DNA of 64,000 nucleotides. Source: Herbaspirillum sp. WKF16 (GTDB taxonomy: Bacteria; Pseudomonadota; Gammaproteobacteria; Burkholderiales; Burkholderiaceae_D). Within the stretch, counting starts at the first letter, position 1, and each line of letters begins with the position of its first letter. The notes beneath the pieces are model-generated. The model did not search any database. It was not told the origin of the DNA and saw nothing but the letters and a program-made list of their open reading frames with translations. The position numbers and the translations under genes were made by a program. The stretch lies in NCBI RefSeq assembly GCF_028993615.1, contig NZ_CP118632.1, forward strand, positions 868,001-932,000. Direction: 5' to 3'. Shown here piece after piece: positions 1 through 8,790 of this stretch.

Positions 1-488
1 CCGGCGGCGTCGTCCAGGGTCTCGCCCAGCAGCGTGTACCGGCCCACGCCGTCGACCCGCATCAGTTGGGTGTGGCCGCCCGAGACCAGCAGCGCGATGA
101 AGGGGAACTGCGGCGGCTTGCTGGCCAGCAGCGGCGACAGCAGGTGGCCTTCCAGGTGGTGGATGCCCAGCACCGGCTTGTCCAGCGCCAGGGCGAGGCC
201 GCAGGCGACCGAAGCGCCCACCAGCAGCGCGCCGGCCAGCCCGGGGCCCTGGGTGTAGGCGATGGCGTCGATCTCGTGCGGCGCGGCGCCGGCGTCGGCC
301 AGCGTTTGCCTGAGCAGCGGAATGGCGCGGCGGATGTGGTCGCGCGAGGCCAGCTCGGGCACCACGCCGCCGTATTCCTGGTGCATGGCGATCTGCGAAT
401 GCAGGGCGTGCGCCAGGAGGCCGCGCTCGGTGTCGTACAGAGCGAGGCCGGTTTCGTCACAGGAGGATTCGACGCCGAGAACAATCAT
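1..488 (-). CDS. tsaD: tRNA threonylcarbamoyladenosine transferase TsaD (C-terminal part beyond window)
   Basis: Transfers the threonylcarbamoyl group to A37 of ANN-decoding tRNAs in the cytoplasm, acting with TsaB and TsaE. The reading frame opens at the ATG complementary to 486-488 and runs off the left edge without a stop, giving 162 complete codons, about half of the usual 340 residues. Visible family marks are ESSCDET at residues 7-13, the [12 protein letters not shown] block at 40-51, the metal-binding HHLEGH at 110-115 (His111 and His115 are the ligands in the family) and SGGHTQ near 136-141. It is transcribed away from ybiB, so the 131 bases between them hold both starts. It is intact as far as seen; only the window edge truncates it. 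Confidence 0.96.
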   Translation of the reverse strand, partial: MIVLGVESSCDETGLALYDTERGLLAHALHSQIAMHQEYGGVVPELASRDHIRRAIPLLRQTLADAGAAPHEIDAIAYTQGPGLAGALLVGASVACGLALALDKPVLGIHHLEGHLLSPLLASKPPQFPFIALLVSGGHTQLMRVDGVGRYTLLGETLDDAA

Positions 489-619
489 GGATGGAATATG
501 GGATGGCATGCGGCCAACGCAAGTGGCGGGCCGCCCAGGATGAACCTGATGAAACGCGTTATTGTAATGGAAAGCCCGACGGCATGCGCCTTTGCGCGAT
601 TTTGGTGTACCCTTCGGCC

Positions 620-1624
620 ATGCAAAACGAACCGCTCACCGCTCCCCCCGATCAGGCCGTGGAGCCTGCTTCCCCGGCCTTCGCCGCCGCCCGCTTCATC
701 AAGGAAATCGGCCGCGGCAAGGACGGCGCGCGCAGCCTCTCGCGCGACGACGCCCGCCTGATGTACGCCGCCATGCTCGACGGCCGCGTGTCCGACCTGG
801 AGTTGGGCGCGATCCTGCTGGCCATGCGCATCAAGGGCGAGGCGGTGGAGGAGATCGGCGGTTTCCTGGAGGCGGCCGAGGCTTCCTTCACGCCAGTGGT
901 CGCGCCCGACTGCGGCTATGCGCCGGTGGTGCTGCCCAGCTACAACGGCTCGCGCAAGATGGCCAACCTGACGCCGCTGCTGTGCATGCTGCTGGTGCGC
1001 CGCGGCGTGCCGGTGCTGATGCATGGCGTCACGCACGACCCGCAGCGGGTCACCAGCGCCGAGATCTTCAGCGCCCTGGGCATCGCCCATGCCGCGTCGG
1101 CGGCGCAGGCGCAGGCGCTGATGGCGGCCGGGCAGCCGGCCTTCATCCCGATCCAGGCGCTCTCGCCGAAGATTGCCCGGCTGCTGGGGATGCGCGCCAC
1201 GCTGGGCGTGCGCAACTCCACCCATACGCTGGTGAAGATCATGCAGCCCTTCGCCGCGCCGGCCCTGCGCCTGACGTCATACACCCATCCCGAATACCTG
1301 GAAATGCTGAGCGCCTACTTCGGCCAGGCAGCGCCGCATGAGCGCGGCGACGCCTTCCTGATGCGCGGCACCGAAGGCGAGACGGTCGCCAATGCGCGCC
1401 GGGCGCAGCGCATCGACTGGTTCAGCCGCGGCGTGAAGACCGTGCTGGTGGAAAAGCAAAGCGTGGCCGAGGAGTTGCCCGACCTGCCGGAAGGGCGCGA
1501 CGCCGCCACCACCGCCGCCTGGATCGCCGAGGTGCTGGACGGCAGGAGGCCGGTGCCGGAGTCCATTGCCGAGCAAGTGGAGCACTGCGCCGACGTCGCC
1601 GCCGCGATCAGGCAGCGTGGATGA
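620..1624 (+). CDS. ybiB: YbiB/TrpD2-family DNA-binding protein (anthranilate phosphoribosyltransferase fold)
   Basis: The 334-residue product has the two-domain fold of anthranilate phosphoribosyltransferases: an N-terminal helical domain (about residues 20-90) and a C-terminal domain starting at the SYNGSRKM segment (107-114). It lacks the glycine-rich GTGGD phosphoribosyl-pyrophosphate loop of true TrpD. This matches the YbiB/TrpD2 family, which in E. coli binds DNA without sequence preference and is LexA-controlled. The ATG at 620 is preferred because it leaves normal family length (E. coli about 320 residues); the frame stays open upstream to 491 but that extension would fall across the tsaD promoter region. 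No LexA box was recognised. It stands alone, divergent from tsaD. Confidence 0.88.
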   Translation: MQNEPLTAPPDQAVEPASPAFAAARFIKEIGRGKDGARSLSRDDARLMYAAMLDGRVSDLELGAILLAMRIKGEAVEEIGGFLEAAEASFTPVVAPDCGYAPVVLPSYNGSRKMANLTPLLCMLLVRRGVPVLMHGVTHDPQRVTSAEIFSALGIAHAASAAQAQALMAAGQPAFIPIQALSPKIARLLGMRATLGVRNSTHTLVKIMQPFAAPALRLTSYTHPEYLEMLSAYFGQAAPHERGDAFLMRGTEGETVANARRAQRIDWFSRGVKTVLVEKQSVAEELPDLPEGRDAATTAAWIAEVLDGRRPVPESIAEQVEHCADVAAAIRQRG

Positions 1625-1814
1625 TTTGCCACAAGCGTTCCTGCCTGTTGGGAATCTGACGCGCGCGACATAAAGGCACGACAGTGCGCTGGCCAAAAAA
1701 GAAAAAAGAAATGCCGGCGGTGCGGCGAGGCGGGAGGGGGAAATTTGAAGGATCCCTGTGAGGGCGGGATCTGAATTCGGAGGGGCGTTGGGGCGTCGTC
1801 GGGAGACCGCAGGG

Positions 1815-2267
1815 TCAACTTCTGGTGCGACGCCGGGTTCCCGATTTCACCGACGTCGCCCCTTTCTCCGGGGCGGGAGCCGCTATCTGCGAGAACGCGA
1901 AGATCACCTCCTTGACGATCTTGCGCTGCGGCGCCGGTAGGTTGATGAAGGCCTCGAAGGCTTCGCGCTCGCGGTAGCCGATAGCCTCTTCCCAGCGGGC
2001 TTTGCGCTTGTCGATGCGCTTGCCGATCTCTTCGCCGAAGCGCAGGTGCTGGGGGGTGACGATGAGCCATTCGGCCAGCGTCTCCAGCTTGTCCTGTTTC
2101 GGCATCGATTCTCCGAGCAGCCAGCGACGCACGCCATGCAGCGTCATCGGCTTGCCCCAATAACGCAAATTGAATTCCCTTTCCAGGACGGCGGGCTTGG
2201 GTTCGTATCCGGCTTTTTCCATCGAAGCGCGCAAGCGCTTGGCGAATTTTTGATTGGCGGTTTCCAT
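1815..2267 (-). CDS. Small helix-turn-helix transcriptional regulator
   Basis: A 150-residue cytoplasmic protein. Residues 1-75 resemble the Cro/XRE-like fold seen in many burkholderial regulators: helices with conserved LTLHGVRRWLLG-type packing (here MTLHGVRRWLLGES, about 40-53) and KLETLAEWL. The rest is charged and helical, ending in a basic arginine-rich tail. No catalytic motif is present. The ATG at 2267 is chosen because it begins the conserved part; the open frame upstream to 2510 is low-quality sequence crossing a likely promoter. The palindrome at 2337-2351, 70 bases upstream, may be its own operator. The target genes cannot be told from sequence. Family assignment is moderately sure, function unknown. 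Confidence 0.7.
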   Translation of the reverse strand: METANQKFAKRLRASMEKAGYEPKPAVLEREFNLRYWGKPMTLHGVRRWLLGESMPKQDKLETLAEWLIVTPQHLRFGEEIGKRIDKRKARWEEAIGYREREAFEAFINLPAPQRKIVKEVIFAFSQIAAPAPEKGATSVKSGTRRRTRS

Positions 2268-2336
2268 GATTCGAAGGTACTTTGACGTCGAGCTTTCCGG
2301 GGTACGTTTGGCTCCGGGATGAGTTACGCCGAAAAC

Positions 2337-2351
2337 GTGATTTATAATCAC
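2337..2351. promoter_or_regulatory. Palindromic operator candidate upstream of the HTH regulator
   Basis: GTGATTTATAATCAC has perfect 6-base arms (GTGATT / AATCAC) around a 3-base centre. On the minus strand it contains TATAAA, which could serve as the -10 of the regulator gene starting at 2267. An inverted repeat overlapping a -10 next to an HTH gene suggests autoregulation. This is inference only. Confidence 0.35.
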
Positions 2352-2782
2352 CGGCTTGAAATTGGCGTGGCTCGGCGTCGTCGGCGGCCCCGATAAGTTG
2401 GTTGGGGGCCGTGGCCAAGCGTGTTTGGCGGGAGATGGAAAAGCGTCATGCCTGGTCTCCGGTGCGGTGGCTGTCGATGCGGAAAGCACTTCCCGAAGCT
2501 CGGAACGCATGCGAAGATGTCAGGTCATCAGGCCACCTGATGTACGTAGCGCGGCGCTACGCGGACACGATGGAGGGTGGCGCGATGCTGCGACTTTCGA
2601 ATGCGCGAGCCTTAACGTATTTATAATCCAGTTTCAAAAAATTGCCATATTGTTATTATTGTTTTTTTAATATTCGTATCAGCCGCGAGACACGCCGCCC
2701 GCACCGCGCGGACGGCGGCAAAAGCGCAAAGCGGCTAGAATGATCGCCGCCGCAAGGGCGCCGCATAGCGGCGCAGCATCAC
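2352..2782. other. Gene-poor spacer with an AT-rich tract
   Basis: Open frames of 74-104 codons exist on the plus strand (2356-2670, 2402-2626) but none has a convincing ribosome-binding site or recognisable product. At 2620-2672 the sequence turns sharply AT-rich with several T-runs, unlike the surroundings; it could be a curved or promoter-rich segment. A small hairpin GCGCCGC / GCGGCGC lies at 2758-2774. I see no gene here. Confidence 0.4.
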
Positions 2783-2845
2783 CCGGCTTTGTTCTCATTC
2801 AGTGGGGAGTGAGCGGCAAAGCCTGTCCGGCAACGGGACAGCCGG
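2783..2845 (+). ncRNA. Three-stem structured leader upstream of the GGDEF-EAL gene
   Basis: Three pairings fit a three-way junction: closing stem CCGGC (2783-2787) with GCCGG (2841-2845); arm two TTTG/CAAA (2788-2791, 2817-2820) plus CTCATTC/GAGTGAG (2794-2800, 2807-2813); arm three CTGTCC/GGACAG (2823-2828, 2836-2841). GGCTTTG (2785-2791) can instead pair with CAAAGCC (2817-2823), which competes with the closing stem, as in a switch. It lies about 370 bases before the likely start codon. The c-di-GMP-I (GEMM) consensus is not met in its 5' half, so I do not assign a class. Confidence 0.35.
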
Positions 2846-3212
2846 ATTTTCCTTTCTGCAATATCCCAGCTTGATGAAACAAGTCGAATAATCAAAGTAG
2901 TCGGCAGCACCTCTGAAGTACAGTTTTAGTTACGTAACTTTTTTGGGATTTTCCGGGGGCGGCAAGGGCTTCCGGCGCTTGCGCACATGCCGCGCGCGCC
3001 GGAGCGACGCGCGCCGGCCCGGATGGAACGCGGCGACCCGTCGGCATGCGACGGGGGATCGACTGACGCTTTCCCATGTCGCCCCACCGCGTTCGCGCGG
3101 CGGCGCCGTGTGGACGCGAAATGGCCGCGATATCGAGCAAGAGCCGTGCCGCAGTGGGCTGCCAGCGATCGCCCGCGCGCCGTGCCGAGAATTGCCTAAG
3201 ACGCCGCACACC

Positions 3213-5312
3213 ATGTCCGTTTCCTATAATTTCCTGCTGCTGGCGTTCGCGCTGCTGGTGGCCAGCCTGTCCGCCTATGCCGCACTCGAGGTGTCCGAAC
3301 GGATCGCCACGCAGGAAGCGCAATATCGCAGGGGGTGGCTGGCGCTGGGCGCGGGCGTGTTCGGCCTGGGCATTTGGGCCGCGATCTTCCTGTGCGTGGC
3401 CGCGTTGCGTCTGCCGACCGCGGTCGGCTTCGATGTGCGCCTGGCGATCCTGGCATTGATGCTGACGGTGGGCAGCGCCTTCTACCTGATGCACCTGTCG
3501 GGATTGCGGCGGCCGCACACCATGCGCTTGCTGGTGGGCGGGCTGGCCATCGGCGCCGCCGTCAACGCCGCCTTCCACATGGCGCTCAAGGCGATGCTGC
3601 TTGCGCCGGAACTGATGTACCAGAAATTCCTGCTGGCGCTGGCGGTGCTGGCCACCGAGCTGACGGCGGTGTTTGCCGTCGCCCTGTTCTCGGTCACCAA
3701 CAACCGCAAGGGCGGGGGCGGTTCGTTCAATTCGCAGCAGACGCGCCGCGTGCTGGCCGCGTTGATGGTGGGCGCGGCCTTGGTGGCCAGCGCCTGCACG
3801 GGCCTGCGCGCGGTGGCCATCATGCCCGATGCGCAGAGCCACGCGCTGCACAGCGTCACGCGCGAGCACCTGGTCAACGGCATCGTGTTCGGCGCCTTCC
3901 TGGCCATGGCGCTGGCGCTGGTGGTCAGCGGCGCGCAGCGCAACCGCGTGCTCAAGAAGATCGTCGGCCGCACCAACGACAAGCTGCTGCATTTCGCCAC
4001 CCACGACGTGCTGACCGGCTTGCCCAACCGCGCGCTGCTGTCGGACCGCATCCAGCACGCCATCCAGGTTGCGCGCCGCAACGGCAAGCCGTTCGCGGTG
4101 CTGTTCATGGATCTCGACGGCTTCAAGGGCATCAACGATTCGCTCGGCCACGCGGTGGGCGACGGCCTGCTGGTGGCGGTGGCCCATCGCATTCGCGGCT
4201 GCATCCGCGGCGAAGACATGGTGGCGCGCATCGGCGGCGACGAGTTCGTGGTGGTGATGGGCAACCTGCCTTCGCCGGAAGTGGTGGAGCAGCTCTCCGA
4301 GAACATCCTGGCCGCGCTGCGGCATGATTTCCAGGTCGAGGATGCGACGCTGCGCGTGACTTCCAGCATCGGCATCGCGGTTTATCCCAACAGCGGCGAT
4401 TCGGTCGACGCGCTGATGAAGAACGCCGATGCCGCGATGTACGAGGCCAAGCAGAGCGGGCGCAATACCTATCGCTTCTTCGAGCCGGCCATGCACGCCA
4501 GCGCGATGCGCCACCTGCAGGTGCGCCAGGCCTTGCAGCAGGCCATCGAGCAGGAGCAGTTCTCGATGCATTTCCAGCCCAAGTATCGCGGCGGCAGCAA
4601 GGAGCTGACCGGGGTCGAGGCGCTGCTGCGCTGGACCCATCCGGAGCTGGGCGAGATGTCGCCGGCCGAGTTCATTCCCATCGCCGAGCGCTCGGGACAG
4701 ATCATCCAGATCGGCGACTGGGTGCTGCGCGCGGTGTGCGAGCAGATCCGCCGCTGGGACGAGAGCGGCGTCGATCCGGTCAAGGTGGCGTTGAACCTGT
4801 CGCCGGTGCAGATGCGCAGCGACCTGGTCGAGAGCATTACCTGCATCGTCGGCCATGCCGGCATCGCGCCGCAGCGGCTGATGTTCGAGATCACCGAGAC
4901 CGCCGCCATGAAGAACGTCGAGCGCAGCACGCGCATCATCCGCGACCTGCAGGCGCTGGGCTTCGACATCGCCATCGACGACTTCGGCACCGGCTATTCC
5001 AGCCTGGCCTACCTGGCGCAATTCCACTGCCGCCAGATCAAGATCGACCGCTTCTTCACCTCGCGCCTGGACAGCGGCGACCATTCCGGCCGCGCCATCG
5101 TGGCAGCCATCATCGCGCTGGCGCATGCATTGCAGATGGAGGTGGTGGCCGAAGGGGTGGAGACGGAGGAGCAGCTGCGCGAGTTGCAGAAGCTGCATTG
5201 CGACCAGGTGCAGGGCTTCCTGCTGGGCCGGCCGGCCGCGGCGGCCAAGATGCAGGATCTGCTGGCGGCGAGCAACGACGACCTGTTCGCCGCCGACTTG
5301 CTGCGCCCCTGA
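3213..5312 (+). CDS. Membrane GGDEF-EAL protein with degenerate MHYT-like sensor
   Basis: A 699-residue inner-membrane c-di-GMP enzyme. Residues 1-240 hold about seven membrane segments with remnants of the MHYT repeat (MHLSG at 93-97, FHMALKAM at 121-128, ACTGLRA near 194-200), suggesting a gas- or metal-sensing ancestor whose motifs have drifted. The GGDEF domain follows with an intact GGDEF (341-345) and intact inhibitory-site RGED (332-335). The EAL domain starts near 440 with an intact EAL (469-471) in GVEALLRW, then EITET, IDDFGTGYSSL and VVAEGVET. Both synthesis and hydrolysis of c-di-GMP are therefore possible. The ATG at 3213 begins the first membrane helix; the frame is open upstream to 2943 but that part is Arg-rich and non-family. 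Its stop abuts that of the convergent MATE gene. Confidence 0.93.
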   Translation: MSVSYNFLLLAFALLVASLSAYAALEVSERIATQEAQYRRGWLALGAGVFGLGIWAAIFLCVAALRLPTAVGFDVRLAILALMLTVGSAFYLMHLSGLRRPHTMRLLVGGLAIGAAVNAAFHMALKAMLLAPELMYQKFLLALAVLATELTAVFAVALFSVTNNRKGGGGSFNSQQTRRVLAALMVGAALVASACTGLRAVAIMPDAQSHALHSVTREHLVNGIVFGAFLAMALALVVSGAQRNRVLKKIVGRTNDKLLHFATHDVLTGLPNRALLSDRIQHAIQVARRNGKPFAVLFMDLDGFKGINDSLGHAVGDGLLVAVAHRIRGCIRGEDMVARIGGDEFVVVMGNLPSPEVVEQLSENILAALRHDFQVEDATLRVTSSIGIAVYPNSGDSVDALMKNADAAMYEAKQSGRNTYRFFEPAMHASAMRHLQVRQALQQAIEQEQFSMHFQPKYRGGSKELTGVEALLRWTHPELGEMSPAEFIPIAERSGQIIQIGDWVLRAVCEQIRRWDESGVDPVKVALNLSPVQMRSDLVESITCIVGHAGIAPQRLMFEITETAAMKNVERSTRIIRDLQALGFDIAIDDFGTGYSSLAYLAQFHCRQIKIDRFFTSRLDSGDHSGRAIVAAIIALAHALQMEVVAEGVETEEQLRELQKLHCDQVQGFLLGRPAAAAKMQDLLAASNDDLFAADLLRP

Positions 5313-6713
5313 TCAGACCTTGAAGGATGCCGCGCCGCGATCACCCGCGCGGCGCTGGACCAAGCGCAGGTAGGCCACCAGGCCCACGCCCACCAGTCCC
5401 AGGCTGGCGCTGTTGGCCAGCCAGAACCCCGAGGCGCCCAGCAGCCAGGCGGGCGTGACGCCCAGCACATCGAAACCGAGCAGGTAGCCGCCGCCCAGGC
5501 CCACGCCCCACAGCGTCACCGCGTAGATCACGGTCGGCACCACCGCCACCTTGTAGGCGCGCAGCACGAAGGCGGTGGTCACCTGCAGCGAATCGAACAG
5601 CTGGTAGAAGGCGATGTAGAGGAACAGCGGCAAGGCCGCGCCGACGATCACCGGATCGGGCGTGTAGGCGCGGATGATGTGCGCGCGCATGAACCACACC
5701 ACGATGCCGATCAGCACCGACAGCGTCACCGACAGGCGAATGCCGGCGTAGCCGATCTTCCGGGCCGCCTTCCACTCGTTGGCGCCGATGGCTTGCGCCA
5801 CCAGCGTGCTGGTGGCGCTGGCTATCGACAGCGGCAGCATGTAGAGCACCGTGCCGACGTTGGCGGTGATCTGGTGCCCGGCCACCGGCACCGCGCCCAG
5901 GCGCGCGATGAACACCGCCATCAGCGTAAAGGCGGTGACCTCGATGAAATAGGACAGGCCGATCGGAATGCCCAGCCGCAGCAGCGTGCGCAGGATTTTC
6001 CAGGACGGCATCACGAAGCCGGAGCCGAACAGCTTCAGCGGTCGGTAGGCCGGCAGCTTGGCCACCAGCAGCCAGGCCACCGCCATCATCAGCCAGGCGA
6101 TCAGCGTGGTGGCGATGGCGCAGCCGGGGCCGCCGAACGCCGGCAGGCCGAGGCCGCCGAAGATCAGCAGCGCGTTCAGGGGCAGCTTCAGCAAGAGTCC
6201 GCACAGCTGGATCGCCATCACCATCTTGGGACGCGCCATTGCCGTATTGAGCGAGGCGTAGACGCGGAAGGCCAGCGTCGCCGGCAGCGCCAGCGCCTCG
6301 ATGCGCAGGTAGAGCGTGGCCTTTTCAACCAGCTCCGGCGAGGCCTTGGCGAACGACAGGAAGTACGGCGAGAACGCCAGCAGCAGGCAGCCGAAGATGG
6401 ACAGCAGCACGGCCAGCCAAAGGCCTTGCTTGACCTCGTTGCCGATCTCGCCGTGGCGGCCGGCGCCGAACAGCTGGCCGATGGTGGGCTGCAGCGCCTG
6501 CAGCACGCCGGACAGGCCGACGAACACGCTCACATAGATCGACACGCCCAGCGCCAGCGCGGCCAGGTCCAGCGCCGAGAAGCGCGACACCATCACGGTA
6601 TCTATCACGCCGTTGGCGATCAGCGCCAACTGGCCGACCAGCAGCGGCCACGCCAGGCGCGCGATGCGCCGGACGTGGGTGCGGGAAGAAACGGGAGCGG
6701 TATCGGGATTCAA
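5313..6713 (-). CDS. MATE-family multidrug/cation antiporter (NorM-like)
   Basis: A 466-residue inner-membrane protein with about twelve hydrophobic segments in two homologous halves, the usual MATE length and layout. It begins with the family-like RIARLAWPLLVGQLALIANG segment and carries the second-half equivalent LLRLGIPIGLSYFIEV. Members export cationic drugs in exchange for Na+ or H+; the substrate here is unknown. No ATG precedes the conserved start, so the likely initiator is the TTG complementary to 6711-6713. It lies 28 bases downstream of the glycosyltransferase gene in the same direction and is probably co-transcribed with it. The stop codon is directly adjacent to the stop of the converging GGDEF-EAL gene, leaving no room for a terminator. 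Confidence 0.92.
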   Translation of the reverse strand: MNPDTAPVSSRTHVRRIARLAWPLLVGQLALIANGVIDTVMVSRFSALDLAALALGVSIYVSVFVGLSGVLQALQPTIGQLFGAGRHGEIGNEVKQGLWLAVLLSIFGCLLLAFSPYFLSFAKASPELVEKATLYLRIEALALPATLAFRVYASLNTAMARPKMVMAIQLCGLLLKLPLNALLIFGGLGLPAFGGPGCAIATTLIAWLMMAVAWLLVAKLPAYRPLKLFGSGFVMPSWKILRTLLRLGIPIGLSYFIEVTAFTLMAVFIARLGAVPVAGHQITANVGTVLYMLPLSIASATSTLVAQAIGANEWKAARKIGYAGIRLSVTLSVLIGIVVWFMRAHIIRAYTPDPVIVGAALPLFLYIAFYQLFDSLQVTTAFVLRAYKVAVVPTVIYAVTLWGVGLGGGYLLGFDVLGVTPAWLLGASGFWLANSASLGLVGVGLVAYLRLVQRRAGDRGAASFKV

Positions 6714-6741
6714 GCTGGCACTGCCGCAAGCCGGGCCGGCG

Positions 6742-8466
6742 TCATTGGCCCACGCGGCGATAGAGACGGAAGCGCTCGTCGCGGTCGGACGGGCGGCGGC
6801 CTTCCCATACCATGCGCCAGGAGCCGGGGTACTGGCGCAGCATCAGGGTGGCGTCCTGGTTGCTGATGTCATCCTGCAGCAGCAGGTAATCACAGCTCTG
6901 GTCGCGCTCGTCGGCGAAGCGCACGCTGCCGAAGTAGGCGAAGGAAGCGCGCTGCGCGGTGCCCACGTTGCTCTGCACGCACTGCTTGACGGAGGTCAGT
7001 TTGGACTCGATCTGCTGGGCCACGCCGGCGTAGCTCTTGCCGTAGTTGACCCAGGGCAGCCACAGTGTCATCAGCAACACCCAGCACAGGATCACGCCGC
7101 CCGAAGACAGCACCACCGCGCGCCACAGCACCGATGGGCGGCGCGAGATGCGCCAGTGGACCACGACGATCCAGGCCACCGTTGCGGCCACCGCGATGGC
7201 CAGCGAGATCCATTCGAAGCCCGGCTTGAAGCCCGGCGCCAGCTTGTAGGCGTTGCGCGCGATCTGCGCCGGCCAGCCGGTTTCCTTGGCGATCCAGCCG
7301 ATCCAGATGAAGGCGGCCGAGGTGGTCAGCGTCATCACCGAGAACCAGTCCACCGCGTTGATGGCGCCGCGCTTCATGGTCGGCAAGCCGAAGGCGGCCA
7401 GGATCGCCAGCGCCGGCAGCAGCGGCAGCAGCATGCCTTCCTCGGTGTGCACATTGATCAGCACCAGCAGCACCAGCGGAATGAAGAAGGCCAGCGGCAG
7501 CGCGATGTGCAGCGAGGCCAGCTGGCGGCGCCAGGCGTACAGGGCCCAGCCGGCGAACGGCCAGGCCGGCCAGGCGAACCAAACGCCGTACTTGCCCAGG
7601 AAGGCCAGCGTGGAAAGCGTGGGGCGGTTCAGCTGGTAGATGTTCCAGCTCATCCACAGGTCGAACTGGCCGGCCGCCTCCTGCGGCAACAGGTTGCGAA
7701 TGGCGACCACCCACAGCGCGCAGATCAGCACCGCGATGGGCAGCGACACCCCGGCCAGCAAGCGGGCGGCGGTGCCGTCCTTGCGCACCGCGGCCAGCAC
7801 CAGCAGGCCGATCATGGCGCCGGCCGGCAGCAGCCAGCCATAGGTCAGGATCAGCATGCCCAGCGCCAGGCCGAGCCAGCAGGCGTGGCGCAGCTTGTGC
7901 GCGTCGAACACGCGCGCGCCGCCGTACATGGCGTAGGCCACCAGCGCGATCTGCAGGGTCTTGGGGCTGGTCTCGTGGCTGTGCAGCAGCAGGCCCAGGA
8001 AACCGAGATAGATCAGGAAGGCGCCGTCGGCCAGCGTGCGGCCGAAGTCCTTGGGTTCGGGCTGGCCGCCGAAGGCCAGCTTCAGGGGCTGCGCCTCGGG
8101 GCGGCGGCCCAGCAGGTAGGTGGTGTACCAGATCGACAGCGAGCCGACCAGGAAGCAGCCCACGGTGGACACGCGCGCGGCCAGCGGATCGCCCAGCAGC
8201 CAGCCGAAGAGCCTGATGCAGACGGCGCCGAACCAGTAGGCCAGCGGGCTTTCCGCCGGCAGCGCGAGGCCGGCGACGTTGGGCGTGAGCCAGTCGGCCA
8301 GCGTCCCGTGCGCCATGGTCCACATGATGCCGAAGCTGGTGGCGTCCTCGTTCTTCCACGGGTCGCGGCCGATCAGGCCCGGCAGGATATACAAAAGGGC
8401 GAGCGCCAGGAGCGCCATGCGCGGAAGTGCGGTGGTCGCGGCTGCGGGAAGACGGACTGGCTTCAT
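6742..8466 (-). CDS. ArnT/GT39-like membrane glycosyltransferase
   Basis: A 574-residue integral membrane protein with roughly a dozen hydrophobic segments and a soluble C-terminal part from about residue 475. The first loop holds GRDPWKNEDATSFGIMW (about residues 33-49), which corresponds to the acidic first-loop motif of GT-C glycosyltransferases such as ArnT and PMT, where Asp/Glu act on a lipid-phosphate sugar donor. It probably moves a sugar from undecaprenyl phosphate to lipid A, another glycolipid or a protein on the periplasmic face. No arn genes are nearby, so the substrate is open. The ATG at 8466 is chosen; the upstream extension to 8583 is hydrophilic and atypical. It leads the MATE gene by 28 bases. 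Confidence 0.85.
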   Translation of the reverse strand: MKPVRLPAAATTALPRMALLALALLYILPGLIGRDPWKNEDATSFGIMWTMAHGTLADWLTPNVAGLALPAESPLAYWFGAVCIRLFGWLLGDPLAARVSTVGCFLVGSLSIWYTTYLLGRRPEAQPLKLAFGGQPEPKDFGRTLADGAFLIYLGFLGLLLHSHETSPKTLQIALVAYAMYGGARVFDAHKLRHACWLGLALGMLILTYGWLLPAGAMIGLLVLAAVRKDGTAARLLAGVSLPIAVLICALWVVAIRNLLPQEAAGQFDLWMSWNIYQLNRPTLSTLAFLGKYGVWFAWPAWPFAGWALYAWRRQLASLHIALPLAFFIPLVLLVLINVHTEEGMLLPLLPALAILAAFGLPTMKRGAINAVDWFSVMTLTTSAAFIWIGWIAKETGWPAQIARNAYKLAPGFKPGFEWISLAIAVAATVAWIVVVHWRISRRPSVLWRAVVLSSGGVILCWVLLMTLWLPWVNYGKSYAGVAQQIESKLTSVKQCVQSNVGTAQRASFAYFGSVRFADERDQSCDYLLLQDDISNQDATLMLRQYPGSWRMVWEGRRPSDRDERFRLYRRVGQ

Positions 8467-8790
8467 CAAGATCTTATTGCTCTTGTTCTGTCGTGCTGAT
8501 TGGTTGGGGCCCGGCGCATCGGCGTCGCGGGCATCGTTGCGGCGTGCATGCGCTCTACGGTCATGCGGCGCGCTTGCTGTCATGCTGGCATCCCGGCGTC
8601 GCAGTGCGCCGGCCGGGAGAATTTTTCGCAGCCGTCATTGTGCAACAATTCCCCGTAAATAGTTGTGTCTGTCTGCGACAGGCGGGCTCATCGGCGTGTC
8701 GTCGCGCCGTGCTGTTGCGGCGCCCCGACGTTGCCCGCGCAGGCAAACAAAAAAGGCAGCCGGAGCTGCCTTTTTTGGGGAAGTCGCTGA
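8467..8790. other. Spacer between the glycosyltransferase gene and rpmE
   Basis: This holds the promoter side of the glycosyltransferase gene and the rpmE terminator at 8749-8776. Short open frames on both strands have no support. No other feature was recognised. Confidence 0.5.
8749..8776 (-). terminator. Bidirectional terminator after rpmE
   Basis: Stem GGCAGC (8755-8760) / GCTGCC (8765-8770) with a CGGA loop is flanked by an A-run on the left and six T on the right, so it can terminate in either direction. It lies 15 bases past the rpmE stop. Confidence 0.85.

Noticed and set aside
2402..2626. A 74-codon plus-strand frame that could be a small protein
   Set aside because: It starts at a TTG with no ribosome-binding site, shows no family features, and runs into the AT-rich tract.
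2783..2845. Calling the leader fold a c-di-GMP-I (GEMM) riboswitch
   Set aside because: The 3' pieces look similar, but the required 5' GCAAAC-type half and the GAAA-capped stem are missing, so only an unassigned structure is reported.
2892..5198. A very long minus-strand frame of 768 codons opposite the GGDEF-EAL gene
   Set aside because: It is an antisense shadow of high-G+C codon bias; its protein is a low-complexity His/Gln/Arg/Ala mix, while the plus strand carries clear domains. The same reasoning removes the long frames opposite addB, addA, rpoD, glpV and the chemoreceptor.
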